DNA of 64,000 bases from Perca fluviatilis (GCF_010015445.1 NC_053114.1:23755079-23819078), one strand, 5' to 3'; positions 13,626-26,894 are shown, counted from the first letter of the stretch. Notes: a model not told the origin generated them from the letters alone. Made by a program: numbers and translations.

Positions 13626-16600
13626 GTCTCTCTCCTGCTCTGTCTGTCTCACGCACACAAAACACCCTGTGTCAAGTCCACTATGCCTGCACTGGGAATG
13701 ATAAATCCTTGCAGAGACCTGCCATGCCAGAAAGGATGCAGAGCTGGCTCTGAGTGTCCTAGCTTTGATAGACTGTTTGATAAAGAACAAGGGACTAATC
13801 AACACTCGTATTATATGACATTTCCATCAATCCATCTCTATCAACAACAGCAGGTGAGTGAGAGGTGGTGGATCATTTTATTCCAGCAGCCCAAAGTGTG
13901 GGCAAAACTTATAATGAAGGGCTAATGCCAGGCTGCTCTTCCTAAAAGGAAGATCCGTGAGAGAATATTTAGACTTTGCAAGGTCAATATCAGAATTAAG
14001 CCACTCACACAACAGAAAAAAGGTGTTCCCGGGCAGACCAGGGCTCAGTCCCTTCCAGCTGGGTTTGGTTCTGCCTGCAACACCCTACTGGTCTAGCCTT
14101 ACTCAGCCACACTATATCTGGAAAGCTCAGCTTTTAACTAGTCGGTTTTCCAATCACCTATTTTATGCACATTTTGAAATATTGCATTAGAAAAGCTGAA
14201 TGGAAACATAAACTTTGGGAAAACTTCCTCAATCGCACAAAAAAAATAAAAGTTACACTCAATTGAGGTGGTTTTTGCCTTTGTCGAAAAAGAGTTGATG
14301 TGCTAAATGGGACATGGAAATGCATTTGCCGAATAAGTTTAACTAACAGGACTGATCAGCTGTTCCCACTGTCTGTGTCTTCTCGAATATTCCGTAACTA
14401 ACGTGTCTTCGTCTCCGGACAGCATGAAACATGACTAATACTCACATACATGAGAGAATAATTAAAACTTGCTCAATTGAACCAAATACCTAAAGACCTC
14501 TCTCCATTTTCTCTCGTAGATCGGTTAGATGGCCAAGGCGACTTGCTTTGAACAATTCAGAACCACAACCACGTTACTCAAAATTACAGCCAGAGACCAA
14601 TGACAGCTGAGCAAGTGGTGCACACATCCAATAAAGCGTAGGAAGGGTTCATGTTGATGTCTTAGTGAAGCAGAGAACTGTCAATCAACTCTTGCATAGC
14701 CTGCTTTGAATAACGTCCCCCTTAACATATGCTATGCATGGCATTGCCAAACCATAATGAGTAAAATCATATTTGTGGATTGTTTTGCAAGGCTACTGCT
14801 AGTCCGACCCACAAATGTCCTTGACCCACAAAGGTCAAGAAAATGTACTCCACCCTATTTGGCTGTTGCATTTTAATTTAAAAGAAATAGATATTAATGT
14901 GCAGCATGAAAAATCCCAAGCGCTAGAATGCTGTGATTATAGGAGAGAGGCTGTTTTTTTAAGATCTGCCATGTGATTCAGATTATAGCCGGTGTATCTC
15001 TCCCTCCCACTGCTTCCTTTCTCCATTTCACCCCTCCAATAACCCCTCCTCACATCAACTCCTCCCTCAGAAGGCATTTTCTGCTTTCCTTCTTTTTCTC
15101 TCTTTGTCATCCACCTGCCTCCTGCTGTGTGTATCTGCCCTGGATTTCCCCCCAGGGATGAAAGGATAAGCAGGTCAGATGTCCTTGATAACTGCCGCAC
15201 TCCAGAGTCTCCTGGCATTCAAACAACACAAACAGCTGATTTCTCTCAATGTTTTTATCTAGACTCCAACAGAAGGTGATAATTCAGGACCTCACTTTGA
15301 TTATCACAGTCCACTGCCTTTTTCAAAACTTTTGTGTTTTTGACTCAATAAATGACATAGTTGTGTTAAGATCCAGCTAGGCCAGAAACTGAAGCCCAGC
15401 TGAATCAACAGACCCTTGGCTGCTGTCTTCAACATGACCAACTGGAAGTCCTCTCATCTTATACACAGAGACGACCTATACCTGCACTCCTTAAAGGCTG
15501 GGACGACTTTAAATCAAAATCGGCATCATGATGTTATTTTGGCATACTTTTTATCCGTACGTTGCAATTATATCACAGCAAAATCTGTACTTTAAATAGC
15601 GCTGGAAGCGGCAGTCATCCAGACACAACTACTACCTTGATGCCCATAGCTCTATACAGGTGCAAGTAACGCTGGTAACGTGAGAGAACACAAATTATTC
15701 TGTTATCAAATTGATGCGAGTAACGCTATGCGAATATTTCTTTCGCCTGGGTGCGAACACAACATTATTGTTTTTCGACTTTACTGTTGGGCAGTAGCTG
15801 CTGTTGAGTGACCGGACTGCACTGATCGCCCTTGCCATGTGCTGTTCTTGATTGTGACCAATAGTGTTCCTGTGACAGTTTCAACCCAGCTTCCCTGTGA
15901 AATTTAACATCAATAACCCTACTTATACCGCCCATTGCACGCGTGAACATTTTGTAAGAGGAATTTATAAGATTTTTAATTTAATGTGGTAAAATGTAGG
16001 CATGTGAAGCCCTTTGTGGAGTGTATCAACAGAAGATTGGATAAATGCTTTATAATCTGATGGTGGAAGTCCTTGTCACAGATGCCAGACATTAGCTGTT
16101 CCATCCTGTTAATCACTGCCACATCAGCCCTGATTCTCCATAAAGGACGGGGAGCCTAGGACACAGAACAAAAACACCACCAAGACCCTTTTCCTCTCCC
16201 TAGCACTTGGTCCTCTAATTACATTTCCCTCCTTCATCGACGTAAATGGGGATGTGTAATCATCAAAGCAAAATAGAGGTCGTTCTTGGCCCACTGTGCA
16301 ACTCTAATTAATACAACCTCCTTCATCTAAATGCATTTCCCACTTATTTCAGTCTGTCTCCTCAAAACACAAGTCTAAAGGCTAGAGGGACTGCTGAGGC
16401 TCTAAATTATGTTTCTTTTGTTGTGCTGCATTCACAAAAGTTAAAAGGAATGGTTGAAGGCCAAACACAAAGCAGAATTAGGCCAGCATTTACTGTAGTG
16501 AAGAAGATTTAATGTCAACTCTACACTGGATTAATGTGGTTTTCAACTATAGTATATCAGTTAAATGACTAATTTCAAAAAACTATTTACAAAGACTTAA

Positions 16601-18344
16601 ATGACACAATTAAAAATATGAACGTAAAGATGTTATTATCTTATTATTCTGTCTTTAAAGGAGGATCAAATAAAATTGTAATCAGATTTAACTTATTGTT
16701 ATTCCACTGCTCATGTGTCATCTGACCAGCACAGCCAGATTGTCTTTTCTGTGTCTTTTTCTCCCAGCTTTGAAAACACTTTCCTTTCCTCTCTCCTTGG
16801 TGCCAGAGCAGGATATTTAGCACCAAACAGCCGAAAAATCTAATCCTTTTCCATCTTTACAGAAACAGCAATTAACATAAACCATTATTTTGTAGTGTAG
16901 GTCTGTCACGACATGAAACTGAAAGGCAGCTTCAACTTAACTTAGATTAGGTTGGAAAAGGTGCTCTCTTCAGGGTTCCCACTCTTTTCTTGTGATCATT
17001 GTCCAGGAGTTTTCCAGTGATCAGGGATAATGTCATACACTAACATGTTCCTCTCCGTGGAAGTGTGATTTAAAAGATGTGCAGTCTATTGCTATAAATT
17101 ATCTATGAAATCATCTCTCACATGCTTAGACATTGTGAGAAATTGTTCAAAGAGTATAATAATTAAAACTACTACAGTTGCCAGCCAGCAGTGACTAACA
17201 TTTACATTTGAAGGACACTGTAACTTACCTTTTTCTGAGTTTAAGACACTGAAATTGTAATTTCATCCAACCTGCATGTTCTGCATGTGACATGACTTGG
17301 GGTGTGTTCACAGGGTTTCCACAACATAACAGCCTTTAGCAAAATACTCTTGTCTATAAACTACCATCCTGAACATAACTTAGCCCTTTCAGATGTCAAT
17401 GTTGTTCTTTTTAGGGTTCTCTGATAGATCACCTATTAGTTCCCTCTCATCACAAGAAAAATAGAATGTTGAAATCATTTTCCAGGACAAACACAAGATT
17501 TTTCAGGACATTTTACTTTTTACTTCCATGTGTTTTCCAAAACTGGAAAATTGGTCATCTGATTTCCAGGATATGTGGGAACCCTGTTTCTTTCTGTTCA
17601 CCTTAATTTTCTTTTGCCAAAGTTGTCACAATTGAGTGGATGTTAAATATTTACTGGCACATAACAATAACCTATTGACACACTAGTGTGCAATAATAGC
17701 ATTATTGACCTCTGAGACATGAAGACTACACACCTACATGTTACTCTCTTCCTGAAAAACAGCACTGCAACATTGTATTGCTGTTAATCATTAACTGTAA
17801 CATTACGTGTTATATGACTAATACTGATCTTATGGCAGTTTACCACAAATCATCAGGTGGGAGTTTATGGAATTTATGGTTAAGGAGTGATGAACCGTGA
17901 TACACAGTGGAAGGCAAGTCATACTCACCTCACAGATTATTTCTGACAATGCATGATGAATCTGTTTCCACAAAATTCAGTTAGGGTAAGTCTGTCTTAC
18001 TAGGAGCAGCTTCAGATGCCTAATGTGACTACTGTCTTTGCTCTGTAAGCTAATCAGTGCAGCGAGCACTAAATACAAATCAGGGTCTAGGTCTTGTGTG
18101 TTGAAGGAGAAACAGCTGTACGAGGCTTTAAGGGTTGGTGGTCAAGGCGGACAGATAAAATAAAAAAAATCTAGAGGACCCTTTTCCGATATTGAGATAT
18201 TTCAGGATATTTGTTTATTTTGTAAGAAAATCCCCATGAAAACCTCATTGGTGCTGTAGTTATTGCATGCTAAATACTCACAGATATATCTTGTTAAGTT
18301 AAATTACTTAATTAAAATTGTAGTAATTTTGTTATGTTGTTATG

Positions 18345-18369
18345 TTATATTTTTTTTTTTTTTTTTTTA
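18345..18369. repeat. Poly-T tract
   Basis: An uninterrupted T run of about 20 bases. It could be the reverse of a retroposed poly-A tail, but no element body is recognisable beside it. Confidence 0.8.
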
Positions 18370-18704
18370 CACAACTCATTTACACAAATCATTCATTTTG
18401 GCAACAACACTTTGTAAAACGATAACACAATAAAATTGTATTATTAAGTTTGGATTCCACTGGCAGACAATATTGCCCAGCTCTAACAATAACAGGTTAG
18501 CTTATATTATTAACACAAGTCCTCATTTCAAGCTTCTGCTTTTCGGAAAAATTTATGAAAGAAACCCTTTATGAAAATATACAGGCAAGTGGAACAGAGG
18601 TTAGCTTGGAAAGGACAGGACTTTTAAAAACATGTACTGTATGTGTATGCAAAGTTGGCTATAACTGACATATAGCTTTCATCAATTCATCACCTGAACA
18701 ATAG

Positions 18705-18790
18705 TCTCGCACTGCCAGACCTATCTCCACAGCGCTGTGGAGATAGGTCTGGCTACACCTACACATACATTCTGGGATAGAAAAAAAAAC
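18705..18790. repeat. Fragment of a percomorph-type repeat with a 38-bp perfect palindrome
   Basis: The motif ctcgcactgccagacct, the palindrome at 18715-18752, and the following ctggctac...cattctgggatag match the start of the repeat at about 22888-22960. This copy stops soon after an A-rich run. The palindrome is perfect with no loop and is centred on agcgct. Confidence 0.6.
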
Positions 18791-20380
18791 AAAAAAACCC
18801 TGACATCCAGGCACAGCCAGGCAACATGACGTTTTCCACTCCTAAATTGCTGTTTTGACTTTCATCCAACTGATAGCAGCCTGGTGTGTTGCATATGATG
18901 CATTTTAGTGTTATTGGAGCTGCTGTTAATCTACTATTAATGCAAACCTAACACTTCTTGCCACTTATTCAAAATTCTTCATCAATACAGTGCAGAAAAG
19001 CTCTTATTCTGAAGCAGCAACAGGAAATGTAGTCTAAGGATAGTGACCATGCTAACTCAAAGGGTGGTCTTCATTAAGATCATTTATTGCACTTTTTTGT
19101 AGGTCTTTCTGTCCAGGCTCTTATCAGTTCTAGCATATATAGTTTTACGTTTACACCTCGTACTACCGGTTGTAATAAAACACCTTAACAAAGATTTCAA
19201 AGAAAAAAGAGACTAATACGAAACTGAGGAGGGAACACTGAAATTACTAATGAGCACAGAAAACCCTTTTGCCTCATTACCAACTGAAAGCATAGAACAG
19301 TAGTAAGTTTAATGTAAAAAGGTGTGACCAAGGTCATCTACAGCATTATATCACCAGCTGACATGACAGAGCTGGTTTCGTCTGACTGGAACAACCGACC
19401 AAACCTGACTATCACCACCATGTTAGACAAACACAGCACATTCCTCACTTGTCAAACAGAGAAAAATAAATCCTTTAATAAAAAAAATTACTAGTGAATA
19501 CACTGTGTGAACATATTTAGGTCTTATTTGAGGATTGACCCACTTAAACTATATTGACCACATCTTTTTTTATTACTAAAATTAAATCTTTTGTTTTTAA
19601 AAGATACTGGAATCATATAGGTATGTAGAGGCCCATATATCTCAGACTGTTCTGCTGTCAGTCAAACCTGACAGTTTTCAACTAATTCTGCAGGAATACT
19701 TACTTGATTGACGATTTATAATCTATATATTAGCCTAGTATATAAATCTAGAAAATATGCAAGACTTGACAGGTCATCCAGCTGTTTTTGACTGATGAAC
19801 AGAAATTACACATAGCTGATACAGTGGTGCAGGTGAAAACAACATATAGTAAGCTAGAGGTTCTCCAAAATAGGCTTCAGGCACCTTACACTGGGACTTG
19901 ATAAATGAGTGAATAGCAGCGCCCACAAATTATTTATGGTTTATACTTTATAAATAACACAAAATTTGGTGAAAATTAATTTAGCCTACTTAAAATCATT
20001 AGGCTAAAATCACACTTTGGGTAACAGGTGGCTCTTTCTCTCTGACTGTTACCATCATATTACTAAACAATTCTTTCATAAAAACACAACCTACAAAAAA
20101 AAAAACCGAAAACAAAATATTATCAAAATGCGCTTTCATATGGCGAACTTGAACAAATGCAGTTTTGGGTCCACTATCTTCTGGGATCTCTGACATGTAA
20201 AAAGGGGATCCCTTGACAAAAGTTATGCTTTAGAGGCTCAGTTAGTTTTTAAATCCACGGAGACTTCCTTACACTTTTGTAATATAAACTATTAAGACTG
20301 GGACTCTAGATATCAACAGGTAGCTGAGCTGAGACTACTATGAACACACATCTGGGTGACTTAGCTATATGGGACGGTTT
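18791..20380. other. Non-coding stretch without recognised gene
   Basis: AT-rich sequence with no domain-bearing frames and no element ends that I can identify. Confidence 0.35.
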
Positions 20381-21300
20381 ATCAACAGTAAGTCAGTTTA
20401 ATTCCGAATATTTTGAACCTAGTAACGTTACATTAGAAACAGCATGGCTGGTTGTAGGCTAACGTTACCGGTAAGTTATGTTAATAGTATTTGTAGCTAG
20501 ATTTTATAATAACTCCTAAGCTAAACGCACTCAAACGCTCTCTCACTCTCGCTCACACATACACACACAAACACCACCACCATTAGGCATACTATATTAC
20601 TACTAACAACAGTCTACAAAGTTATATAACCCAACCACAGCACAACTGACCACTGTTCATATTTTAGCCAGTGTTAGCATTGCAGTTTATCAAAGACATT
20701 AGCTACACAGCATAACGTTAATGTTGGAACAAAACACTTATCCAGCCAGGTTACCCACCTTATTTAAAGCTTTTGAGGACATTGTACACTCCTATTCCGC
20801 TTCAAAAGTGTCAAGATAAAAACTTGTTGGTGCCTTTGTTTGATAATCACTTGGTATTTCCCTTCCAGTTGTATTTTCGCCCAGCTGCCGCCACGCCGGG
20901 CTACGTTGTTATTTTATCCAGGACGAGGGGAAACATGTCACGAAAAGCCGTGTGGAAAGTCCAAAGTTCATTATCTTATCTTCGTTGCCTGAACGCTAAC
21001 GTTAGTCCAGTTAGGTATCGAGTCATGGAAGAAACTGGGGTTGAAAAAATAAAGAAATAAGACCACCTTGCTTTGACGTTTCGTTGCTAACCTCTGGATG
21101 AAAAGTTGGGAAGAGCAGGCATCACTCGGACGGTGTATAGTAATGGCAGGCTGAGTAAACCTCTCCCTGCTCTCGGCTCTGTGAGCAACGGCCGTGTCGT
21201 GTCTGGCCGGAGCGGACCATTGCATGCACAAAGGGGTGCAATACTCTGTAAAAACGGGGCCATTGCCCATTTACCCCGACAAATCTCGCATAATAATTTT
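20380..21300. promoter_or_regulatory. CpG-enriched stretch, possible promoter or first-exon region (tentative)
   Basis: CpG dinucleotides are visibly more frequent at about 20870-21270 than in the flanking kilobases. The stretch also contains several taacgtta motifs, and a good plus-strand splice-donor-like site, accg|gtaagtt, at about 20469-20477. These features are common near teleost promoters. Neither a core promoter nor a conserved coding start is identifiable. The 95-codon plus frame at 20773-21060 has no domain. An undetected repeat is an equal alternative. Confidence 0.25.
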
Positions 21301-22435
21301 TTTGTTATGCAACATGTGACTAAATGTGATTACTTTATTGTTTGTTTACTTCCTGTATATCCTGTGTCTATTTTTATCGCGGCTAAAAACTGGCCACCCC
21401 TGCTATCCCATGGAATAAACAGTTCGGGATACAATAAGGAGAAGCGACGCTGCTGTCCCTGCTGATGCTGAATGCTCACTTTCACTGTGTGATGATGGTG
21501 TATGTTGTGTTGGTATGTGTTGGTTACATAAGGAAAACAGTAGCCTTTAAATCTCAAGTTTGTGGGGAAAACCACAGCCTGTATTCTGTAAAAAATGCTG
21601 CTCAATGCAAATCAGTGTAAAACAGGAAAACAGGCTACTACACAAAGCCTGACCTAAGAACAAAACAGCAGAACATGTGAGCAGAATATTTAGAAAGAAA
21701 TTACCTAAACTATTTCCCTTCTCTGTATTTGTGTGGGTCGTTTTGTAGATCACAAAAGGAGTCAATGAAGTAAATCTTAGTCGGTCCTTATTTGAAATCA
21801 TCTATCAACAAAGACATTGGCAGTGTTTGCGTCACCTCAGAAAAAAAGACAAAAGAAAATAAAGTCACCTCGCAGGAAACCACAAAAGTCATTCAGATAT
21901 GTTCTTATGACTTCCTAAATCAGACCCCACAAACAGGATGCAACAATCTCAGCTTGTATTGTTTCACAGTTTACTTCTGTTTCAAGAAAACAATATATGC
22001 TATATTAAAAGTGGGCCACAGGAGAAACACAAAATGATGAAGCAGCATGACATTATGAAAGTTTTTCAGTGCCCACGGTTACAGTACATGTGATTGTGAG
22101 CACACAAACACAGAGGCACACCCTATCTTTTCCAAACAAACTGAGCTATCGCATTCCCTCAATCTAGCTCCTCTAATGATTACTTCCTCTGTCTTTCTCG
22201 CTCAACTGTGGAGGAGGGTTTTGCGGCAGTGTAGGTGGTCTAAGGGGTTCATTCTCACCAGAAAATCCTACAAGGTTAAATACTGCCAGTCAGAAGTAGC
22301 AGACATGTCTTGAGGTTTGCAAGCAGAGGATGACCTCCAGAAAGGCCAGGTAACGCCGAAAAGAGGACTTTTCAAGACAGATTAACAATTTTAAAACCTT
22401 CAGCTATACTTAAGTCATAAAACATACAAAGACAT
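21301..22435. other. Non-coding stretch without recognised gene
   Basis: No recognised domain, repeat end or RNA gene. Confidence 0.35.
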
Positions 22436-22879
22436 ACTTATTTCTAAAGTATGCTTGAAGAAGACATCGACTTGGACATTCAGTTTCAGTAGTGCCGAGA
22501 TCGAAAAGTGGCTGGTGGCATGCCACTGTGGAACAGAGGCATAAGCCGATCCATGGTCGTCGGAGTGGCATGGCGCTTGTGTTCCACCGCCACACCGTTC
22601 AACAGCAGGTGGAAGTGGAAGCAAGTTAAGTAATTTGATATATCCTTGCCGATGTACTCAAAGTTAATATTAGAGCTAACCTGAGCTAACAGCTATTGTT
22701 AGCCTCGCTACCATAGTGGCTTATGCCCACAGACTGTGCTTATGCCACGAACTGTTTAATGTTAATGTTACTCATTTAAAGTAGCCTTATGGTGAATAAT
22801 GAATAACGTTATGCCATACATATGCCTGGTTAATGTTCTGCGACGTGGCGTTATATGATGGAACGTGTGATCGCGTTAT

Positions 22880-23255
22880 ACTATTTACCTCGCATTGCCA
22901 GACCTTCCTCCCCAGCACTGCGGAGGAGGGTCTGGCTAGTCAACACAGCATTCCGGGATGGGAAAAAAAACGTGCTCTGGTTTATTGGCATTTCTTTAAA
23001 CCAATCACGATCATCTTGGGCGGCGCTAAGCACCGGACAGAGCTCCGGTGGCTCTGCAAAATAGCCTCGGGAAGGAACTTGTTTTGGTGGAACGTGTGTA
23101 TGTTCAAAGGTTGTTTTAGTCGTGCAACAGAAAACTCAGATTGGACAGATAGTCTAGCTAGCAGACTGGATTTACCCTGCAGAGATCTGAGGAGCAGTTA
23201 TAACCATAGTCCTCATAAACTGACCAGAGTTTAGAATGCCAGCACAAAGAAAGCG
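22880..23255. repeat. Percomorph-type dispersed repeat within the inverted repeat
   Basis: It starts near ctcgcattgccagacct, has an imperfect palindromic start (cttcctcc...ggaggagggtctgg), and continues through aacacagcattccgggat to ccagcacaaagaaagcggc. I recognise this as a repeat found throughout percomorph fish genomes. The same 5' motif occurs at 18705-18790. A 133-codon frame (22833-23234) crosses it but has no domain. Superfamily is undetermined. Confidence 0.6.
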
Positions 23256-23631
23256 GCCAAAATGGCACCTGAACAATCCTGAAAAAAATGAAACGTCGTT
23301 GATGTAGACTATTATTAAACATGCCAAAGGTAATATGTTTTATTATAGTGTAAAGTATAGTTTTAGTTTGCTCTAAAGTTGTTACCTTTAAATCTCTGTT
23401 ATGGATTAGTCAGACTGTTAGCTAAGGCAGCTCTAATATTAATTTACATCGTACACGTTAAAGTATATAATTACATCGGTAATGATGTACTTTAACGTTA
23501 CTGTCATTTCAAAAGCATCGCTCATATCCCAGCAACAGAATGGACAAGAGAAATGTATATTCGTTACATTTATTTTCCTTTTATTTGGTTAACGTTAGTT
23601 TTTAATTAGTCAGACTGGCTAAGGTGGCGGG

Positions 23632-23683
23632 CATAGACATAAAAACAGTAAAATATATATATAATTATTATATACAGTCTATG
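23632..23683. mobile_element. Tiny 52-bp MITE-like palindromic element
   Basis: The ends catagac (23632-23638) and gtctatg (23677-23683) are exact inverses around an AT-only core. It directly abuts the inner end of the right arm of the large inverted repeat. Confidence 0.45.
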
Positions 23684-24002
23684 ATGTCGAGGTGAGCAAT
23701 AGCCATGTTAGCTAAGGCTAGCTCTAATATTAACTTTGGGTACATCAGCAAGGATATATGAAATTACTTAACTGTTTGTCACTGACACTTCCATCTGCCG
23801 TTAAACGGAGTGCCGGTGAAACACAAGTGTCATGCCACTTCGATCGGCACATGCCGCAGTAGTAAGTGGCCTGTGCCGCCAGGGGATCAGTTTATGCCGC
23901 TGTACCACAGTGGCATGCCATCAGCCACTATTCAATCTCAGCGTCACTCTACAGTTTTCAACACAAGGGTTCACCAAAATCTTCAAAAAACATGCATATA
24001 AA

Positions 24003-24326
24003 AAACAGACAGGGATGATACATACTAGTATTGATGCAAGTCGCTCACTTCTTCTGAAGCTCCTCAAATGCCTGTCAGGATCGATCACTGCGGACAGCAG
24101 GATGTTTAACATGCTCACTCGGGTGTCAACTAACAATAAAAAATAACCAAACTTCAGCTAATCACCCTGAAAAAGGACAATAAACAGAGGCTTTTCCTCT
24201 GCTGCTTGCCTCTCGCTCGCATCCACACTTGTGATGGTACCTCAGATGTTCTGGCAGAGATGAGCAAGACATTAGTAACACTCCAAAGTGATCAAAGCTA
24301 TCTTTGTCCTCTATGTTTCCATCCCT

Positions 24327-24405
<79 letters not shown>

Positions 24406-25000
24406 AATACACACACACAAACAGCACAGAGACACAGCTCTTTAGGGCAGCTTCAAAGCTCAGGTGCGCTCATGGAAGAGCAGGCACATGAAAAACAACA
24501 AAGGCGAACATGCAAGCCTACATTTGGTTGGAGCGCATCACAAGGTTCACTCAACCCAGCTTCTCCTGCAGCGAAAAGGCTAATGTAGAGTGAAACAGCA
24601 TAATGTGCAAACCCGAAAAATGTAAAGCTGGCTGTTGATGCGCATAGGTGCATTTACGTAAGCAAACACACAATTACATGATGATGAATAAAGAAAAATG
24701 TGAGAGGTTTGATGATAACCATTCGTTTTGCATTGGTGAAAGTTCTTAAGCAGATGTTGTTTCCCTATTTTCATCTGTCCTGAGTTAGGTGTCTGTGAGA
24801 GGCTGTGTGATCCTTCCTGTGCCCTGTTGACTCAGGGCTGCCCTGCAGGTCCAGCAAAGCCTCTTTGTTTTTACATACTAATAGAAACCTTCTGGAGACA
24901 TAAAGTTCTTAATCAATCCTTGTCACATGTAGACCAGGCAAACTATGGCTACACTGAGAAGCTGTTCATCTGCAGGTATTATATATATATAATTTCTTTT
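24003..25000. other. Non-coding stretch containing a compound microsatellite
   Basis: Apart from the TC/CA array annotated separately, no gene or repeat end is seen. Open frames of about 60-100 codons overlap the array or each other on opposite strands. Confidence 0.4.
24329..24402. repeat. Compound (CT)n(CA)n microsatellite
   Basis: About 22 CT units run directly into about 14 CA units. Frames reading poly-SL then poly-HT are artefacts. Confidence 0.95.
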
Positions 25001-25001
25001 G

Positions 25002-25741
25002 AAAGTTGTAGTCCGTAAGATTTTCATCTAGTTAATTGTCTGTTAAGTTCCTATCTATCAAAGAGTGAGTTAAAACAATGGTGATTGAGCATATGACTCC
25101 ACTGATGAAAGTGCTTGCATTTGCTGCTTTTCCAAGTAATACAATCTGAGTGTCTGGGGCGACTTTCCTGCCCTAAATTCAAATGCATCGCACAGCTGGT
25201 GACACTTTGTACATCAGTCAGCACGGGTTTGTCTCCCCGTCTTCCCAGGTGAAAGCTTGTCACTGCCAATTATGCTGCGTTCCATTGTACTCGGAAATTG
25301 GGAACTTCTGATAAGGAAAGATGCAAAGAAACGGTATGTTAATCAGGCGCTTACATTTCATTACCGCTGACTCACAATGGCGGACCAACTGACAGAGAAA
25401 GAAGATCGTTCAACTTCGAGTCCAAAAAATAAATAAACAAAAAACTAGAGTCCCACACCCACAAGAGGACCGAGCTGATGCCGGCTGAGATCAGATGTCA
25501 ACCCTTGCCCTCGACTGCAGCCGGTCTATGTGTGCAGCTCAGGTGGGACACAGACACCTCTGGCACGGTCTTTCCTCCCTGTAATGTACCACCCACACAC
25601 AAACTACCGACGTCATAGTTGACACTGTTCGTTTTCCAAAGGAACTCTGGGAGAAGAGGCACCAGAGTTCCACCTGCAAGTACATCTTACCACCAAAGCT
25701 AGAAACTACCTAACTCAAATCTTAAGGACTACAACTTTAAA
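25002..25741. mobile_element. MITE with aaagttgtagtcc inverted ends
   Basis: The left end aaagttgtagtcc(g)taagat at about 25002-25024 is inverted at the right end atcttaaggactacaactttaa (about 25719-25741) with one mismatch over about 20 bp. I recognise these ends as a common teleost miniature family. The interior includes gctgcgttccattgtactcgg near 25274, another motif I associate with fish repeats, so a nested insertion is possible. No clear target duplication was found. Confidence 0.65.
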
Positions 25742-26577
25742 TTTTATTTTCACCTGGATTTCATTTTGAGGAACTTTAATTTACAGAAAATTAATCCGTT
25801 CAGTAAAAGCCACAAATGGAAGGGTTGTGGTGTAACAGGCTAATGATGGGTATACATACATCTCTTCTTATGAGGTAAACTGTTTGTGACCAAATTAGTA
25901 TCATATGACAGGATTAGGAGGCATCTCTCAAATTCAACCCCTTAAGGCTTTTGTTCTGATTTAAGCAGTAAACACAAATCTGGTTTCGGGATGTGATAAG
26001 CATGGTTCTAGGTTCAAGGTTCAATTTATTCATCCATAAAATCAGGGAAATAAATACCTATAAAATACAACCGTAGATTAAAAACATGAAACTATATTCC
26101 ACAATAAACGGTAAATAGAAAGGCAAAAAACAAACATTCCAACAATACCATAAAAACTGCCCTAACCTGTTAACCTACATCTTACCTTCACCATATGAGC
26201 TTAAATATCAACTGTACAAACACTCTCCCTGACCGCTGCAGAAAGGGTTTCCACAAGACGCACACAGTGTACACACATATATCCTTATAATAATAACTCA
26301 GGTCTCCATTCTATCAGGGAGAGCCTCTAAACCAGATCTTCCACTAAACCTGTCGACTGTTTCTAATTACGCAGTCCATCTCTTCAATATTTAAACACAG
26401 CACAGGTGATTCATCAATCACACCCTTTTACAATGTACTTTTCAGCAGCACTGTGCAGGTAAGCTGTTGAGCAGTCTCTTCCTGAACCAAGAACTGCAGC
26501 ATGGTCAACATACTGCATTGATGGATTAAAAACAGAGGTTTAGAAAAACAAAACTGTCTATGTGTGTCTATGCCATG
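25742..26577. other. Non-coding stretch without recognised gene
   Basis: A block near 26012-26100 (gttcaaggttcaatttattc) resembles a common teleost repeat start, but I cannot bound it. Nothing else is recognised. Confidence 0.35.
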
Positions 26578-26599
26578 CTAGCGGCACAATAGGGCACAA

Positions 26600-26894
26600 T
26601 AGGGCTGTGGCTAAGTGGTCGAGAGGTTGCCTGCTTGGAAGGTTGGTGGTTCGATCCCTGGCAGTTAATTGGCCCTGCAGTTCCATGCCGAAGTGTCCTT
26701 GGGCAAGACACTGAACCCCGAGTTGCCCCCGATGCTGCGCCATCGGAGTGTAAATGTGTGTGAGTGTTTATCTGATGAGCAGGTGGCACCTTGTACGGCA
26801 GCCTCGGCCACAGTGTATGAATCTGTGTGAATGGTTCCTGTACTATGTTAAAGCGCTCTGAGTAGTCGTTAAAACTAAAAAAGCGCTATATAAA
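26600..26894 (+). mobile_element. tRNA-derived SINE
   Basis: The 5' part has RNA polymerase III promoter boxes: an A-box-like tggctaagtgg (26610-26620) and a B-box ggttcgatccc (26648-26658), spaced as in a tRNA. The body carries the phrase gtgtccttgggcaagacact, highly repeated in teleosts. The 3' tail ends with aagcgctatataaa. That tail resembles the 3' end of the L2-like LINE at the right edge of this window, which suggests L2-dependent retroposition. An 11-bp unit, gcacaataggg, is tandemly doubled just upstream (about 26584-26605). Confidence 0.85.

Larger units (their letters stand above)
13150..18704. other. Long non-coding stretch without recognised gene
   Basis: It holds a poly-G run (about 13177-13187) and a TC array (annotated). 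Between about 15970 and 16440 there is a low-repeat segment with homeodomain-like taatta cores. Open frames are short, overlap on both strands and show no domain. I see no transposable-element ends. Confidence 0.4.
22437..24002. repeat. Large inverted repeat (two arms of ~230-280 bp around a ~0.95-kb centre)
   Basis: The left arm (about 22495-22720, with weaker similarity out to 22437) and right arm (about 23684-23935, weaker to 24002) are inverted copies. Shared blocks include ggcatgccactgtgg / ccacagtggcatgcc, agttaagtaatttgatata with its near-inverse, and aaagttaatattagagcta with its inverse. Translation of the two strands gives matching peptides (CSTVACHQPLFDL against CTTVACHQPLFNL), which confirms the relationship. 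The centre holds an unrelated repeat and a 52-bp MITE. This may be a long-TIR (fold-back) transposon or a local inverted duplication. I cannot tell which. Confidence 0.75.

Noticed and set aside
22833..23234. 133-codon open frame
   Set aside because: It runs through a high-copy repeat inside the inverted repeat. No domain is visible.
26600..26680. Functional tRNA gene
   Set aside because: Only the A- and B-box promoter elements fit. The body continues into a SINE with no acceptor-stem closure.
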